Shown here in pieces: positions 52,367 to 61,472 of a stretch of DNA of 64,000 nt. The stretch is taken from contig NZ_BAGB01000047.1 of assembly GCF_000308615.1 (NCBI RefSeq), positions 372,001 to 436,000 of the forward strand, read 5' to 3'. Made by a program: the position numbers and the translations under genes. The notes beneath the pieces were generated by a model. It made no database searches. It was given only the letters and a program-made list of their open reading frames with translations, and was not told the origin of the DNA. The number at the start of each line of letters is the position of its first letter. Position 1 is the stretch's first letter. Source of the DNA: Nocardia jiangxiensis NBRC 101359 (GTDB lineage Bacteria > Actinomycetota > Actinomycetes > Mycobacteriales > Mycobacteriaceae).

Positions 52367-53455
52367 TCAAACTCCCAATCCCAGGATGCGTGCGGCGATG
52401 ATGTTCTTCTGAATCTGCGAGGTGCCACCCATGACGCTCTGCGCCCGGCTGTACATGTACGAGCCGAGCAGTTCGGGATCGCGGCTGCCGCCCACACTCA
52501 GCGCGGCATGTCCGACCGACTGATCGACCCAGGTCATGAGCAGTTTGTCCAGCGATCCGTCCGGACCGTGGGTCACCCCGTCGAGCTGTTCGGAGAGCCT
52601 GCGGCGCACGTGCAGCCGCAGCATCTCGGTCTGCACCGCGGCCCAGGCGAGCTCGGCCGGAGGTGCGCCGTCCACGCGGGAGGCCAACTGGCGCACCAGT
52701 TTTCCGTATCGCGCGGCGAATCCGAGGGTGGAGGGTTCGCGTTCGTGCCCGACCACCGTCATGGCGAGCTTCCAGCCGTCACCGGGTTCACCGACGAGCT
52801 GATCGACCGGCACCGTCGCGCCGTCGAAACGCACCTGCCCGAATTCGCGGGTGACGCCGCTGATCATCTTCAGCGGCCGCTGTTCCACGCCCGGCTGGTG
52901 CATCGACAGGATGAACGCCGAAATCCCCTTGTGCCGAGGCACATCCGCATCGGTGCGGGCCAGCAGCAGGCACCAGTCCGCGACATCGGAGTAACTGGTC
53001 CAGATCTTGTGCCCGTGGATGACGTAGTGGTCGCCCTCGCGGGTGGCGGTGGTCGTCAGCGAGGCCAGATCCGAGCCCGCACCCGGTTCGCTGAAGCCCT
53101 GGCACCAGCGTTCGGTGCCGTTGATCATCCCGGGCAGGAAGCGCTGCTGCAATTCCTTGCTGCCGTGCCGCCCCAGCCCCTGCACGAGATAGCCCAGGCT
53201 CGGGCGCGGCGGCGCTCCGGCGATCGCCAGTTCCTCGTCCAGGATGACGTCGAAGACCGGCGGCAGCTCCTGCCCGCCGAACTCCCGCGGCCAGGTCACG
53301 CCGAAGAATCCCGCCGCGTACAGGGCCTGATGCCATTCGCCCTGCCGCACCCAGTACTCATCGCCCGAGGTCGGGAAGCGACCGGCGGTCTCGGCCAGCC
53401 AGTCGCGCAGACGCGACCGGAATTCGGCCTCTTCGGGTGAATCACGAAAGTCCAC
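52367..53455 (-). CDS. Acyl-CoA dehydrogenase, catalytic-glutamate subunit of a split pair
   Basis: The 362-residue protein has FSEPGAGSDLASL, VIHGHKIWTSY, a GHEREPSTLG helix with the glutamate and VMGGTSQIQKNIIAARILGLG. The RxQFG FAD segment is missing and is provided by the next gene upstream. Its GTG start overlaps the stop of that partner by 14 bp and has GGAGGAG upstream. The pair should form an alpha2beta2 enzyme. Confidence 0.9.
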   Translation of the reverse strand: MDFRDSPEEAEFRSRLRDWLAETAGRFPTSGDEYWVRQGEWHQALYAAGFFGVTWPREFGGQELPPVFDVILDEELAIAGAPPRPSLGYLVQGLGRHGSKELQQRFLPGMINGTERWCQGFSEPGAGSDLASLTTTATREGDHYVIHGHKIWTSYSDVADWCLLLARTDADVPRHKGISAFILSMHQPGVEQRPLKMISGVTREFGQVRFDGATVPVDQLVGEPGDGWKLAMTVVGHEREPSTLGFAARYGKLVRQLASRVDGAPPAELAWAAVQTEMLRLHVRRRLSEQLDGVTHGPDGSLDKLLMTWVDQSVGHAALSVGGSRDPELLGSYMYSRAQSVMGGTSQIQKNIIAARILGLGV

Positions 53456-54347
53456 AGTCGATCTCCTCCAGACGCACAGGGAACAGTTCTGTCGAGTTCA
53501 TCGCGCGCCGCAGATAGACGTGCGCCAGGCATTCCCAGGTGTTGCCGATGCCGCCGTGCACCTGAATGGCCGTCTCGCACACCGTCAGCGCGGACCGCGC
53601 GCAGTACAACTTGGCGATCTGCCCGGCCCGGATGGCCTCGTCGGGGGTGAGTTCGTCCACCGCCCACGCCGCATGCCGCAGCACGCTGATCGACCCCTCG
53701 ATCAGCGCCTGACTCTCCGCGAGCAGATGTGCGACGGCCTGATAGGAGCCGATCGTATTGCCGTACTGCTCACGCACTTTCGCGTAGTCGACCGCGAGGG
53801 CCTGTGCGCCACGGGCACATCCGACCAGATCCGCGCTGGTCGCGGTGAGCGCCAGCGCCTGCCAGTGACCGAGTTGGTCGGCGCTGAGTTCGCCCAGCGG
53901 TTCGGGGGCGCCGCTGATCAGTGCGTCATGTCTGGTCAGATCCGCACCGGGGGAATCCTCGCCGATGTCCGCGGCCAGCAGCCGAAGCCCTTCCACGATC
54001 AGCACCCGGTTGGCATCGCGGGCATCGATGGCGCGATCGTCGACGGCCACGGTCCAGCGCGTATCGGCCTCGCCGGACTGTCCACGCAGGTCATCGGCCA
54101 GGACCGGGCCGAGGAACGGCACGTCCACGAGCCCGCGTGCGAACTCCTCGGCGACGATCGCGACCTCGACCCCGGTGGCCCCGTCCGAGCGCAACGCCCG
54201 CCAACCGGTCTGCGCGACCGTCGACTCCAGCCTGTGTACGCGGTCCTGGTCGTCCAGCCCCAGCACCGAGCCCGGTCCCAGGTCGTCGGCCAGTTTCGCG
54301 GCGGCGTCACGCAGCTGCCGCTGTTCACTCGTGTATCTGACGTCCAT
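53442..54347 (-). CDS. Acyl-CoA dehydrogenase-like, FAD-binding subunit of the split pair
   Basis: The 301-residue protein has REQYGNTIGSYQAVAHLLAE, the FAD-contacting segment, and TAIQVHGGIGNTWECLAHVYLRRA, the C-terminal domain end. The middle domain is much reduced. Helix G lacks the usual glutamate (VGCARGAQAL). It overlaps the CoA ligase stop by 23 bp and has AAGGAGC before its ATG. Confidence 0.88.
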   Translation of the reverse strand: MDVRYTSEQRQLRDAAAKLADDLGPGSVLGLDDQDRVHRLESTVAQTGWRALRSDGATGVEVAIVAEEFARGLVDVPFLGPVLADDLRGQSGEADTRWTVAVDDRAIDARDANRVLIVEGLRLLAADIGEDSPGADLTRHDALISGAPEPLGELSADQLGHWQALALTATSADLVGCARGAQALAVDYAKVREQYGNTIGSYQAVAHLLAESQALIEGSISVLRHAAWAVDELTPDEAIRAGQIAKLYCARSALTVCETAIQVHGGIGNTWECLAHVYLRRAMNSTELFPVRLEEIDCGLS

Positions 54348-55758
54348 ACTGCTCCTTGAGAATTCGGCGCAACACCTTGCCCGACGGCAGGCGGGGGATC
54401 TCGGATACGAAGACCACGCGGCGCAGCCGTTTGTACCCGGCCAGGCGGTCCGCGACCAGCGCGGCCAGTTCGTCGGCAGTGACCTCGGCGGCGCGGGTGA
54501 CCGCGGCGACGATCGCCTCGCCGTCGCCCGGGTCGGCCACGCCGAACACCGCGCAGTCGGCCACTGCCGGATGTGCGTGCAGTACGGCCTCGATCTCGGC
54601 CGGTGCGACCTGGAAGCCGCGCACCTTGATCATTTCCTTGGACCGGTCGGTGAGCCGGATCCAGCCTTCGGCGTCGATACTGCCGACGTCGCCGGTGCGG
54701 TACCAGCCGTCGTCGAATGCGCTCGCGGTCGCCTCGTCGGGCAGATATCCGGCCATCAGCGAGGGCGAGCGCGCCTGTAGCTCGCCGGTCTCCCCCGGCC
54801 CCAACGGTTCTCGGGTCTCCAGGGAGATCGCGCGCAGCTGCACTCCCGGCGCGGCCTTGCCGACGCTGTCCAGGCGCGCGCCGCCGATCGGGCTGCACGC
54901 GATCACCGGCAGCTCGCTGGCCCCGTACGCCGGCAGCCACGGCACACCCGTTCGGGCGGTGACGGTTTCGGCAACGCCGGGGGCGAGCGGGGTCGCACCC
55001 CACATGATGTAGCGCAGCGAGGACAGATCGTAGGACTCGAGTCCGGGATGGGCGGCCAACGCCAGAGCGATGGGGGCCACGGCCATTTCGACGGTGATCC
55101 GGTCCTCGGCGATGCAGCTCAGCATGCGTTCGAGGTCGAAGCGCCGGTGCAGCCGCATCCAGGCGCCGGTCTGCAGGACGGTGACGATGTTCAGCAGGCC
55201 CAGGATGTGCGAGGGCGGGGTGAGGATCTGCAGGCGGTCATAGGAATTCAGCTCGAGCACGCTGATCCAGTGCTGTACGGCCGCGGCCATCGAGGCGTGC
55301 GTATGCCGCACGGCCTTGGGCAGACCCGTTGTACCGGAACTGAAGACGAGTACCGCATCGGACTCGGGATCGGGCCGGGTGGCCGGATGCGGGCGCGGGG
55401 TGATCGGCTCGTCCAGATGCCGCATCGGCAGCGCCTGCGCGAGCAACGGCGAATCACCCACGCCGAGAACGGGTTCGGTCAGTGCCAGTGCATGGTCGAT
55501 CTCGGTCCGCTTCCAGGCCGGGCTGATCAGCACCACCGTCGCGCCCAGCTGCCACAGTCCCAGGACCGCCATCACGAATTCCGGCCGGTTGGAGGACATC
55601 AGCGCGACGCGGTCACCGGGCCGCACGCCACGTTCGGCCAGTTCGGACACCAGGCCCGCGGCGAGACGGTCCAGTTCCTGCCGGGTGTACTCGCGTCCCT
55701 CGAAGACCAGCGCGACCGGGTCGGCGCGAACCGTCGCGATATCGCCAGGCGCGCTCAC
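54325..55758 (-). CDS. Acyl-CoA synthetase/ligase (ANL superfamily)
   Basis: The protein of about 477 residues has the AMP-binding motif VFSSGTTGLPKAVRH, MWGATPLAPG and AYGASELP as adenylate contacts. WYRTGDVG and a C-terminal GKVLRRILKEQ, with the catalytic lysine, complete the family marks. It activates a free acid to acyl-CoA with ATP. The GTG at 55758 has GGGAGG upstream; the ATG at 55806 is without a ribosome site. It is first in the minus unit under operator copy 8 and probably supplies the ACAD pair that follows. Confidence 0.93.
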   Translation of the reverse strand: MSAPGDIATVRADPVALVFEGREYTRQELDRLAAGLVSELAERGVRPGDRVALMSSNRPEFVMAVLGLWQLGATVVLISPAWKRTEIDHALALTEPVLGVGDSPLLAQALPMRHLDEPITPRPHPATRPDPESDAVLVFSSGTTGLPKAVRHTHASMAAAVQHWISVLELNSYDRLQILTPPSHILGLLNIVTVLQTGAWMRLHRRFDLERMLSCIAEDRITVEMAVAPIALALAAHPGLESYDLSSLRYIMWGATPLAPGVAETVTARTGVPWLPAYGASELPVIACSPIGGARLDSVGKAAPGVQLRAISLETREPLGPGETGELQARSPSLMAGYLPDEATASAFDDGWYRTGDVGSIDAEGWIRLTDRSKEMIKVRGFQVAPAEIEAVLHAHPAVADCAVFGVADPGDGEAIVAAVTRAAEVTADELAALVADRLAGYKRLRRVVFVSEIPRLPSGKVLRRILKEQYGRQIHE

Positions 55759-55810
55759 GACGCCTCCCGAGTGGTGCACGACACCATCGCGACCTTCCAA
55801 TCTCATTGAT

Positions 55811-55825
55811 GAGAATCAAATTCTC
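55811..55825. promoter_or_regulatory. GAGAAT-N3-ATTCTC operator, copy 8
   Basis: The perfect palindrome GAGAAT-CAA-ATTCTC lies between the divergent CoA ligase unit and the ferredoxin reductase gene, 38 bp before the latter. It can control both. Confidence 0.88.
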
Positions 55826-55862
55826 TCTATACTAGAATCTTAATACCAGAGGAGGGTAGTTC

Positions 55863-56906
55863 ATGGCGAGACCACCGATGTTCCAGCGCGCGACCGTCAC
55901 CAGGATCAGCAAGGAGAGCGCGGACGCACGCACCTTCGTGCTGGCCCCGCACGAAGGGCCGATCACGTACCGCGCGGGACAGTTCTGCACGTTCCGGGTG
56001 AATGTGGACGGTCGGGCCCTGTTCCGCTCGTATTCGATGTCCAGCGCTCCCGAAACCGACGGCGAGCTGATGACCACGGTCAAGCGGGTGCCCGGCGGCG
56101 CGGTCTCGAACTGGCTGCACGACAACGTAGTCGAGGGCGACGAACTGGAGATGTCGCAGGCCGCGGGCCGATTCTGCCTGCGTGAGACAACGGCCCCGCT
56201 GCTCGGATTCACCGGCGGCAGCGGCATCACCCCGGTGCTGTCGCTCACCAAGAGCGCCCTGGCCACCACCGACCGGCGGGTACGGCTGCTGTGTGCGGAC
56301 CGGGATCGCGAGTCGGTGATCTTCGAAACCGCGCTGGCCGACCTGGCCGCGCAGTATCCCGGACGACTCAGCGTCATCCGGCATCTGGACTCCGACAGCG
56401 GATTCCTCACCCCCGAGGCGATCGCCGAGTTCGTCGGGTCCGACGGCGAATCCGACAGTTACATCTGCGGGCCCGAACCGTTCATGGAGATGATCGAGAA
56501 GGCCCTGCCCGGACCTGGGCTGATCTTCAGCGAGCGCTTCGGTGCTCCGGCGCCGGTCCTGCCCGGCGCCGAGACCCCCGACACCGTGACGACCCCGGCG
56601 TCGGCCGCTCCCGCCGAGCCCGCCCCCACGGGCGAGGGCACCGTCACCATCATCCTGAACCGCAAGAAGAAGACCGTTCCCCGCAACGACGGCGAGACCC
56701 TGCTCGAGAGCGCCCGCCGAGCCGGACTCACTCCCCCGTTCTCCTGCGAGGCGGGCAACTGCGCCACCTGCATGGCCAAGGTCACGAAGGGCCATGCGAC
56801 GCTGCGCCAGAACAACGCGCTCACCGATGACGAACTCGACGAGGGCTACGTCCTGACCTGCCAGGCGGTCCCCGACACCGATTCCATCACCGTCGACTAC
56901 GAGTGA
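55863..56906 (+). CDS. Ferredoxin reductase of a Rieske oxygenase (KshB/PaaE-like)
   Basis: The 347-residue protein has an FAD-binding RSYSMSSAP, an NAD-binding half starting GFTGGSGITPVLS, then a Pro/Ala-rich linker and a C-terminal plant-type [2Fe-2S] domain with CEAGNCATC and a fourth cysteine in LTCQA. This FAD-NAD-[2Fe-2S] order is that of KshB, HsaB-like and PaaE reductases. It passes electrons from NAD(P)H to a Rieske oxygenase. It is the only such reductase in the window, so it probably serves both oxygenases. ATG 55863 has AGAGGAGGG upstream. Confidence 0.94.
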   Translation: MARPPMFQRATVTRISKESADARTFVLAPHEGPITYRAGQFCTFRVNVDGRALFRSYSMSSAPETDGELMTTVKRVPGGAVSNWLHDNVVEGDELEMSQAAGRFCLRETTAPLLGFTGGSGITPVLSLTKSALATTDRRVRLLCADRDRESVIFETALADLAAQYPGRLSVIRHLDSDSGFLTPEAIAEFVGSDGESDSYICGPEPFMEMIEKALPGPGLIFSERFGAPAPVLPGAETPDTVTTPASAAPAEPAPTGEGTVTIILNRKKKTVPRNDGETLLESARRAGLTPPFSCEAGNCATCMAKVTKGHATLRQNNALTDDELDEGYVLTCQAVPDTDSITVDYE

Positions 56907-56930
56907 GGTCCGCGCACACCCTCCAGCCCG

Positions 56931-56969
56931 GCCCCGCGAGGCGGATCCCAGCCGATCCGCCCGCGGGGC
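56931..56969. terminator. Hairpin terminator after the reductase
   Basis: A long GC stem (GCCCCGCG, GGCGGATC and their reverse complements, with one A-C mismatch) encloses a 6-base loop. It begins 25 bp after the reductase stop. The rest of 56970-57237 shows no gene. Confidence 0.82.
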
Positions 56970-57237
56970 CTCGCGCGTACCGGGAGTCTCACCCGTCGCG
57001 CCGCCGGATAGCTTCATCCCCCCGAATAGCCGGCCCGCCCCCGGAGAGGCGGAATCACGCCCTCCGCGCACGCAGAATCCCGCAACACGATGCACCCCAG
57101 CGTGAACGGCCTCGCCCATGGCCGGATACGTCTCGTATTCGGCGAATCTGATCGGGTTCCGCTTGCGCACAGGGCATTTCCGGAGCGCATGGCCACGCAC
57201 CGCGCATATGCCGAGCCCTGCAGCACGATGCTGCCCC

Positions 57238-58320
57238 TCAATGACCGGCTTCGTCCAGCACCGGGGGCGGGCCGTACTCGGGCTCATATCCGGCGATCTT
57301 GATCGGGCTGCGGATCAGCCGGAAGTCTCCTGCGGTGACGATCGCTTCCGGGGTCGCGGCCAGGGCTTCGGGGAGGGTGCGCACCGCCGCAGCGGGAATT
57401 CCCAAGGGGTGCAGCCTGTTCTGCCAACCGGCGGCCGTGTCGGCGGCCAGGGCGGTGGTGACCGCGGAAAGGACCTCGTCGCGGCGGGATGCACGCTCGG
57501 CCATGGTTTCGAAACCGGTGACCCCGGCCTCGGTGGCGAAGGTCTTCCAGAATCCGTCGTGCGTGATGAACAGGGCCAGAAAGCCGTCGGCGGTCGGGAA
57601 GAGTTGCGCCGGAACGTAATACGAGTGCGCACCGAACGGACGGCGGCGAGGTTCGGCACCGGTGCCCAGATAGGCGGCGGCGTGATAGTTGAGCTGGGAG
57701 AGCATCACGTCGTAGAGCGAGACGTCGACCTGTCCGCCCCGGCCGGAGACGATCTGCGCGAGCAGGCCCAGCGCGGCGGTCAAACCGGTGGAGTTGTCCG
57801 CGGAGGAGTACCCGGGCAACGTGGGCGGGCCGTCCGGATCACCGGTCATCGCCGCGATTCCGGTCGACGCCTGGACGACGTAGTCGAAGGCCGGATCGTC
57901 ACCGCCGTCCAGGCCGAATCCGGTCACGGCCACACAGACGATCCGGTCGTTCCACCGGCGCAGCGCGTCGTAGGTCAGCCCGAGCCGCCGGATCGCCGAG
58001 GGCTTCAGATTCACCAGCAGCGCATGCGATTCCGCGACCAGCTCACCCAGACGCTGTTGCCCGCCCGGCGAGGTCAGATCGATGCACAGGCTCCGTTTAC
58101 CGCGATTGAGGCTGGCGAAATAGGTGTCGCTGACCTGCCGGGAGATCTCCCCCGCGGCCGGTTCCAGCTTGGTCACCTCCGCACCCAGATCGGCCAGCAT
58201 CATGGTCGCGTAGGGCCCGGCCAGCATGGTGCCGACCTCCAGGATCCGGACCCCGGCCAGCGGGCCGCCACCGGTCGTGTCCGGTTCCGGCGACACTCGT
58301 CCATCCGCTCGCATCTGCAT
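57238..58320 (-). CDS. CaiB/BaiF-family (class III) CoA-transferase
   Basis: The 360-residue enzyme has LEVGTMLAGPYATMMLADLGAEVTKLEP and LNRGKRSLCIDL. Aspartate in SSADNSTGLTAALGLL lies at the nucleophile position. It moves CoA between acids. ATG 58320 has GGAG upstream and is used; a TTG at 58392 is an alternative. It is last in the minus unit behind the mutase genes, and may activate the acid that the mutase rearranges. The usual family length is about 400 residues, so it is slightly short. Confidence 0.92.
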   Translation of the reverse strand: MQMRADGRVSPEPDTTGGGPLAGVRILEVGTMLAGPYATMMLADLGAEVTKLEPAAGEISRQVSDTYFASLNRGKRSLCIDLTSPGGQQRLGELVAESHALLVNLKPSAIRRLGLTYDALRRWNDRIVCVAVTGFGLDGGDDPAFDYVVQASTGIAAMTGDPDGPPTLPGYSSADNSTGLTAALGLLAQIVSGRGGQVDVSLYDVMLSQLNYHAAAYLGTGAEPRRRPFGAHSYYVPAQLFPTADGFLALFITHDGFWKTFATEAGVTGFETMAERASRRDEVLSAVTTALAADTAAGWQNRLHPLGIPAAAVRTLPEALAATPEAIVTAGDFRLIRSPIKIAGYEPEYGPPPVLDEAGH

Positions 58321-58395
58321 CACCCGTTCTCCACGAACCTCGCCGACGCGCGATCCGGCCGACGTTCCGATCCGAATTCCCTTGCTGGGCAAGGA

Positions 58396-59352
58396 CTAAC
58401 GCAACCTCTGCGCGACCTCGGCGATCATCTCGCGGGTGCGGCGCTTGGATGCGCGCAACTCGTCGAGCGTGTCCCCGATCGGCAGCAGCCGCACCGACAC
58501 ATCCGTCGCTCCGGCCTCGGCGTACCGGCGCAACCCGGCCTCGATCGCCGCCTCGTCACCCGCGATGCACATATCGCCGACATTGCGGGCGTCGCCCTGA
58601 TCCAGCAGCCGTTGATAATTCGGCGAGACCTCCGCCTCGGCGAGGATGCGGTTGGCCCGTTCCTTGGCCTGATCCACCTCGTCCGGGCGGCACAGGCACA
58701 CCGGCAGTCCCGCCACGATGCGCGGAGCCGGACGGCCCGCCTCGGCAGCGGCCTTGGTGATCTTCGGCGCGATATGGTCGGCGATCGCGCGCTCGTCGGC
58801 CATCCACAGCACCGTGCCGTCGGCCCGCTCCCCCGCGATGCGCAACATCACCGGCCCCAGCGCGGCCACCAACACCGGGATCGGGGCGACCGGACCGAGG
58901 TCCAACGGATTGTGCACGGTGAACGTCTCGTTCTGCACATCCACCGAACCCGGCCCGCGCAGTGCGGGATTCAGCACGTCGAGATAGTCGCGGGTGTAGG
59001 CGGCGGGCTTGTCGTAGGGCAGGCCCAGCATGTCCCGCACGATCCAGTGATGCGACGGGCCGACCCCGAGCGCGAGCCGACCGCTCGCCGCGGCCTGGGC
59101 CGAAAGTGCCTGCCGGGCAAGTGCGATCGGATGTTGCGCCGGCAAAGGCACCACGGCCGTACCCAATTCGATGCGCGTGGTCTTCAGGCCCATCAGCGCG
59201 ATGGTGATCAGCGCGTCGAAATCGGTGGGTATCTGCGGAATCCACGCGGTGTCCAGACCGGCCGACTCCCCCCATTCGATATCGGCCAGCATCCGATCGA
59301 GCTTGCGCGCGGCATCGCCCTTCTCCGGGCCGATCATCACTCCGGTACGCAC
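58396..59352 (-). CDS. LLM-class, probably F420-dependent oxidoreductase
   Basis: The 318-residue TIM-barrel protein of the luciferase-like monooxygenase group has AGLDTAWIPQIPTDFDALITIALMG and IELGTAVVPLPAQHPIALARQAL. RLALGVGPSHHWIVRDMLG is followed by VLVAALGPVMLRIAGERADG. The pattern matches actinobacterial F420-dependent members. It could oxidise or reduce a CoA-bound or free intermediate of the mutase route. It is on the minus strand between the mutase small subunit and the CoA-transferase. Confidence 0.9.
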   Translation of the reverse strand: MRTGVMIGPEKGDAARKLDRMLADIEWGESAGLDTAWIPQIPTDFDALITIALMGLKTTRIELGTAVVPLPAQHPIALARQALSAQAAASGRLALGVGPSHHWIVRDMLGLPYDKPAAYTRDYLDVLNPALRGPGSVDVQNETFTVHNPLDLGPVAPIPVLVAALGPVMLRIAGERADGTVLWMADERAIADHIAPKITKAAAEAGRPAPRIVAGLPVCLCRPDEVDQAKERANRILAEAEVSPNYQRLLDQGDARNVGDMCIAGDEAAIEAGLRRYAEAGATDVSVRLLPIGDTLDELRASKRRTREMIAEVAQRLR

Positions 59353-59404
59353 GAATTTCCTCCAGTTCCAGGCACTTTCACAGTGCGATTCGCCGACAGC
59401 GCGT

Positions 59405-59806
59405 TCAGGACGACGCCGGTGTGCCGGTCAGTTTGCGGATCTCGGCGACCAGGACCTCCAGCGCCGTACCGGTCGGGAACACCGCCGCGGCCCCGGCCTC
59501 CGCCAGCCGCGACACATCCGCCTGCGGAATCGTGCCGCCCACCACCACGGCGATATCCCCGGCGTCCGCGGCGCGCAGCGCGTCCACCACCCGCTTGGTC
59601 AATGCCAGATGCGCGCCGGACAGGATGCTCAGCCCCACCACGGCCACATCCTCCTGCAGCGCGATCGACACGATGTCCTCCACGCGCTGGCGGATTCCGG
59701 TGTAGATCACCTCGAATCCCGCATCGCGCAGGGTGCGCGCGACGATCTTCGCGCCGCGATCGTGCCCGTCCAGTCCCGGCTTGGCGACCAGTACCCGCGT
59801 GGTCAT
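59405..59806 (-). CDS. B12-binding small subunit of an acyl-CoA mutase
   Basis: The 133-residue protein is a free cobalamin-binding domain. DGHDRG carries the histidine that coordinates cobalt, SILSGAH the serine loop and VVGGTIP the nucleotide-tail glycines. It is the stand-alone form seen in isobutyryl- and hydroxyisobutyryl-CoA mutases. Its ATG overlaps the stop of the large subunit (TGATG), so the two are made together. Confidence 0.95.
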   Translation of the reverse strand: MTTRVLVAKPGLDGHDRGAKIVARTLRDAGFEVIYTGIRQRVEDIVSIALQEDVAVVGLSILSGAHLALTKRVVDALRAADAGDIAVVVGGTIPQADVSRLAEAGAAAVFPTGTALEVLVAEIRKLTGTPASS

Positions 59807-61383
59807 CAGAACACCACCGGCTGCTGGAATTCGCCCCACACCGATTTCAGCGCGGCGGTCATCTCCCCGACCGTGCAGTACGCGTTGGCACAGTCGATCA
59901 GGCGGTCCATCAGATTCTCGTCTCCCTCGGCAGCGCGCGACAGCGCGGCCAACGTGGATTCCACTGCGGCGGAATCTCTTTCGGCCTTGACCTTGGCCAG
60001 GCGTTGCAGCTGCACCTCGCGTCCCCGCGCGTCGAGTTCGTAGGTGCCGATATCGGGTGCGGGGTCATCGGAGACGAACCGGTTCACCCCGACCACCGGA
60101 CGTTCGCCCGATTCGATCTGCTGATGCGCCTTGTACGCCTCGTCGGCGATCAACCCCTGCAGATAGCCGTCCTCGATGCAGCGCACCATCCCGCCGTGCT
60201 GGTCCAGATCGGCCATGATCTCGACGATGCGCGCCTCGGTCTCGTCGGTCAGCGCCTCGACGAAATACGAACCACCGAGTGGATCCGCGACCCGGGTCAC
60301 GCCGGTCTCATAGGCCAGGATCTGCTGGGTGCGCAGCGCCATGGTGGCCGATTCCTCACTGGGCAGCGCGAACGGTTCGTCCCAGGCCGCGGTGAACATC
60401 GACTGCACCCCGCCCAGCACCGAGGCCAGCGCCTCGTAGGCGATGCGCACCAGATTGTTCTGCGCCTGCGGTGCGTACAGCGACGCACCACCGGAGACGC
60501 AGCCGAACCGGAACATCGATGCCTTGTCCTTGGTCGCGCCATACCGCTCGCGCACGATGGTCGCCCAACGACGCCGTCCCGCACGATATTTCGCGATCTC
60601 CTCGAAGAAGTCGCCGTGCGTGTAGAAGAAGAAGGACACCTGCGGCGCGAACTGATCGATGCTCATCCGCCCGCGTTCGACGACGGTGTCGCAGTAGGTG
60701 ACGCCGTCGGCGAGGGTGAAGGCCATCTCCTGCACCGCCGTCGCGCCCGCATCGCGAAAGTGCGCGCCCGCCACCGAGATCGCGTTGAATCGCGGCGCCT
60801 GCGCGGCACAGAATTCGATGGTGTCGGCGATCAACCGCAACGACGGCTCGGGCGGCCAGATCCAGGTGCCGCGCGAGGCGTACTCCTTGAGGATGTCGTT
60901 CTGGATCGTGCCGGTGAGCTTTTCGCGCGGGACGCCCTTCTTCTCCGCGGCCGCGACGTAGAACGCCAGCAGGATCGCGGCGGTGCCGTTGATGGTGAAG
61001 CTGGTGGAGATCTTGTCCAGCGGGATGCCGTCGAACAGGATCTCGGCGTCGGCGAGGGTGTCCACCGCGACGCCGACCCGGCCGACCTCCTCGCTCACCT
61101 CGGGATCGTCGGAGTCGTAACCACATTGGGTCGGCAGATCCAGCGCCACCGACAGACCGGTGCCGCCCTGTTCGAGCAGGTAGCGATAGCGCCGGTTGGA
61201 TTCCTCGGCGGTGCCGAATCCGGAGTACTGCCGAAACGTCCACAGCCGCCCCCGGTAACCGGAGGCGAAATTCCCGCGCGTGAAGGGGTACTCGCCCGGC
61301 GCGGGCGGATCGGCTCGCCGATCCTGCGGTCCGTACACCGCTTCGAGCGGGATACCGGACGAGGTCTGCACTTCGTTGTTCAT
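59806..61383 (-). CDS. Acyl-CoA mutase large subunit, methylmalonyl-CoA mutase family, unusual substrate site
   Basis: The 525-residue protein has WTFRQYSGFGTAEESN, LSVALDLPTQCGYDSDDP, STSFTINGTA, GTIQNDILKEYASRGTWIWPPEPS, AGAHFRDAGA and AFTLADGV, all hallmark segments. The Tyr53 and Arg171 positions match Tyr89 and Arg207 of methylmalonyl-CoA mutase, which hold the substrate carboxylate. But the SGYH of the family reads Ala205-Gly206-Ala207-His208, so the tyrosine that shapes the pocket is Ala207. Trp174, Trp176 and Phe129 replace Tyr, Tyr and Met. It should carry out a B12-dependent carbon-skeleton rearrangement on a different, probably larger, CoA thioester. Confidence 0.93.
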   Translation of the reverse strand: MNNEVQTSSGIPLEAVYGPQDRRADPPAPGEYPFTRGNFASGYRGRLWTFRQYSGFGTAEESNRRYRYLLEQGGTGLSVALDLPTQCGYDSDDPEVSEEVGRVGVAVDTLADAEILFDGIPLDKISTSFTINGTAAILLAFYVAAAEKKGVPREKLTGTIQNDILKEYASRGTWIWPPEPSLRLIADTIEFCAAQAPRFNAISVAGAHFRDAGATAVQEMAFTLADGVTYCDTVVERGRMSIDQFAPQVSFFFYTHGDFFEEIAKYRAGRRRWATIVRERYGATKDKASMFRFGCVSGGASLYAPQAQNNLVRIAYEALASVLGGVQSMFTAAWDEPFALPSEESATMALRTQQILAYETGVTRVADPLGGSYFVEALTDETEARIVEIMADLDQHGGMVRCIEDGYLQGLIADEAYKAHQQIESGERPVVGVNRFVSDDPAPDIGTYELDARGREVQLQRLAKVKAERDSAAVESTLAALSRAAEGDENLMDRLIDCANAYCTVGEMTAALKSVWGEFQQPVVF

Positions 61384-61409
61384 CAGTGAATACGGTACTT
61401 GCCAAAAAA

Positions 61410-61424
61410 GAGAATGCCAATACC
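61410..61424. promoter_or_regulatory. Possible half-site of the GAGAAT operator
   Basis: GAGAAT followed by a degenerate right half (AATACC) lies in the 89-bp divergent gap between the mutase unit and the SDR gene. Half-site match alone makes this weak. Confidence 0.3.
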
Positions 61425-61472
61425 ATCAGGAGTGAATGCCTGATCACGAACCTGTTGCGACCGAGGAGCACG

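Noticed and set aside
57118..61389. A 1423-codon open frame on the plus strand
   Set aside because: It lies opposite the CoA-transferase, LLM, and both mutase genes. It has no family likeness, and its Arg/Gly-rich composition is that of a shadow frame.
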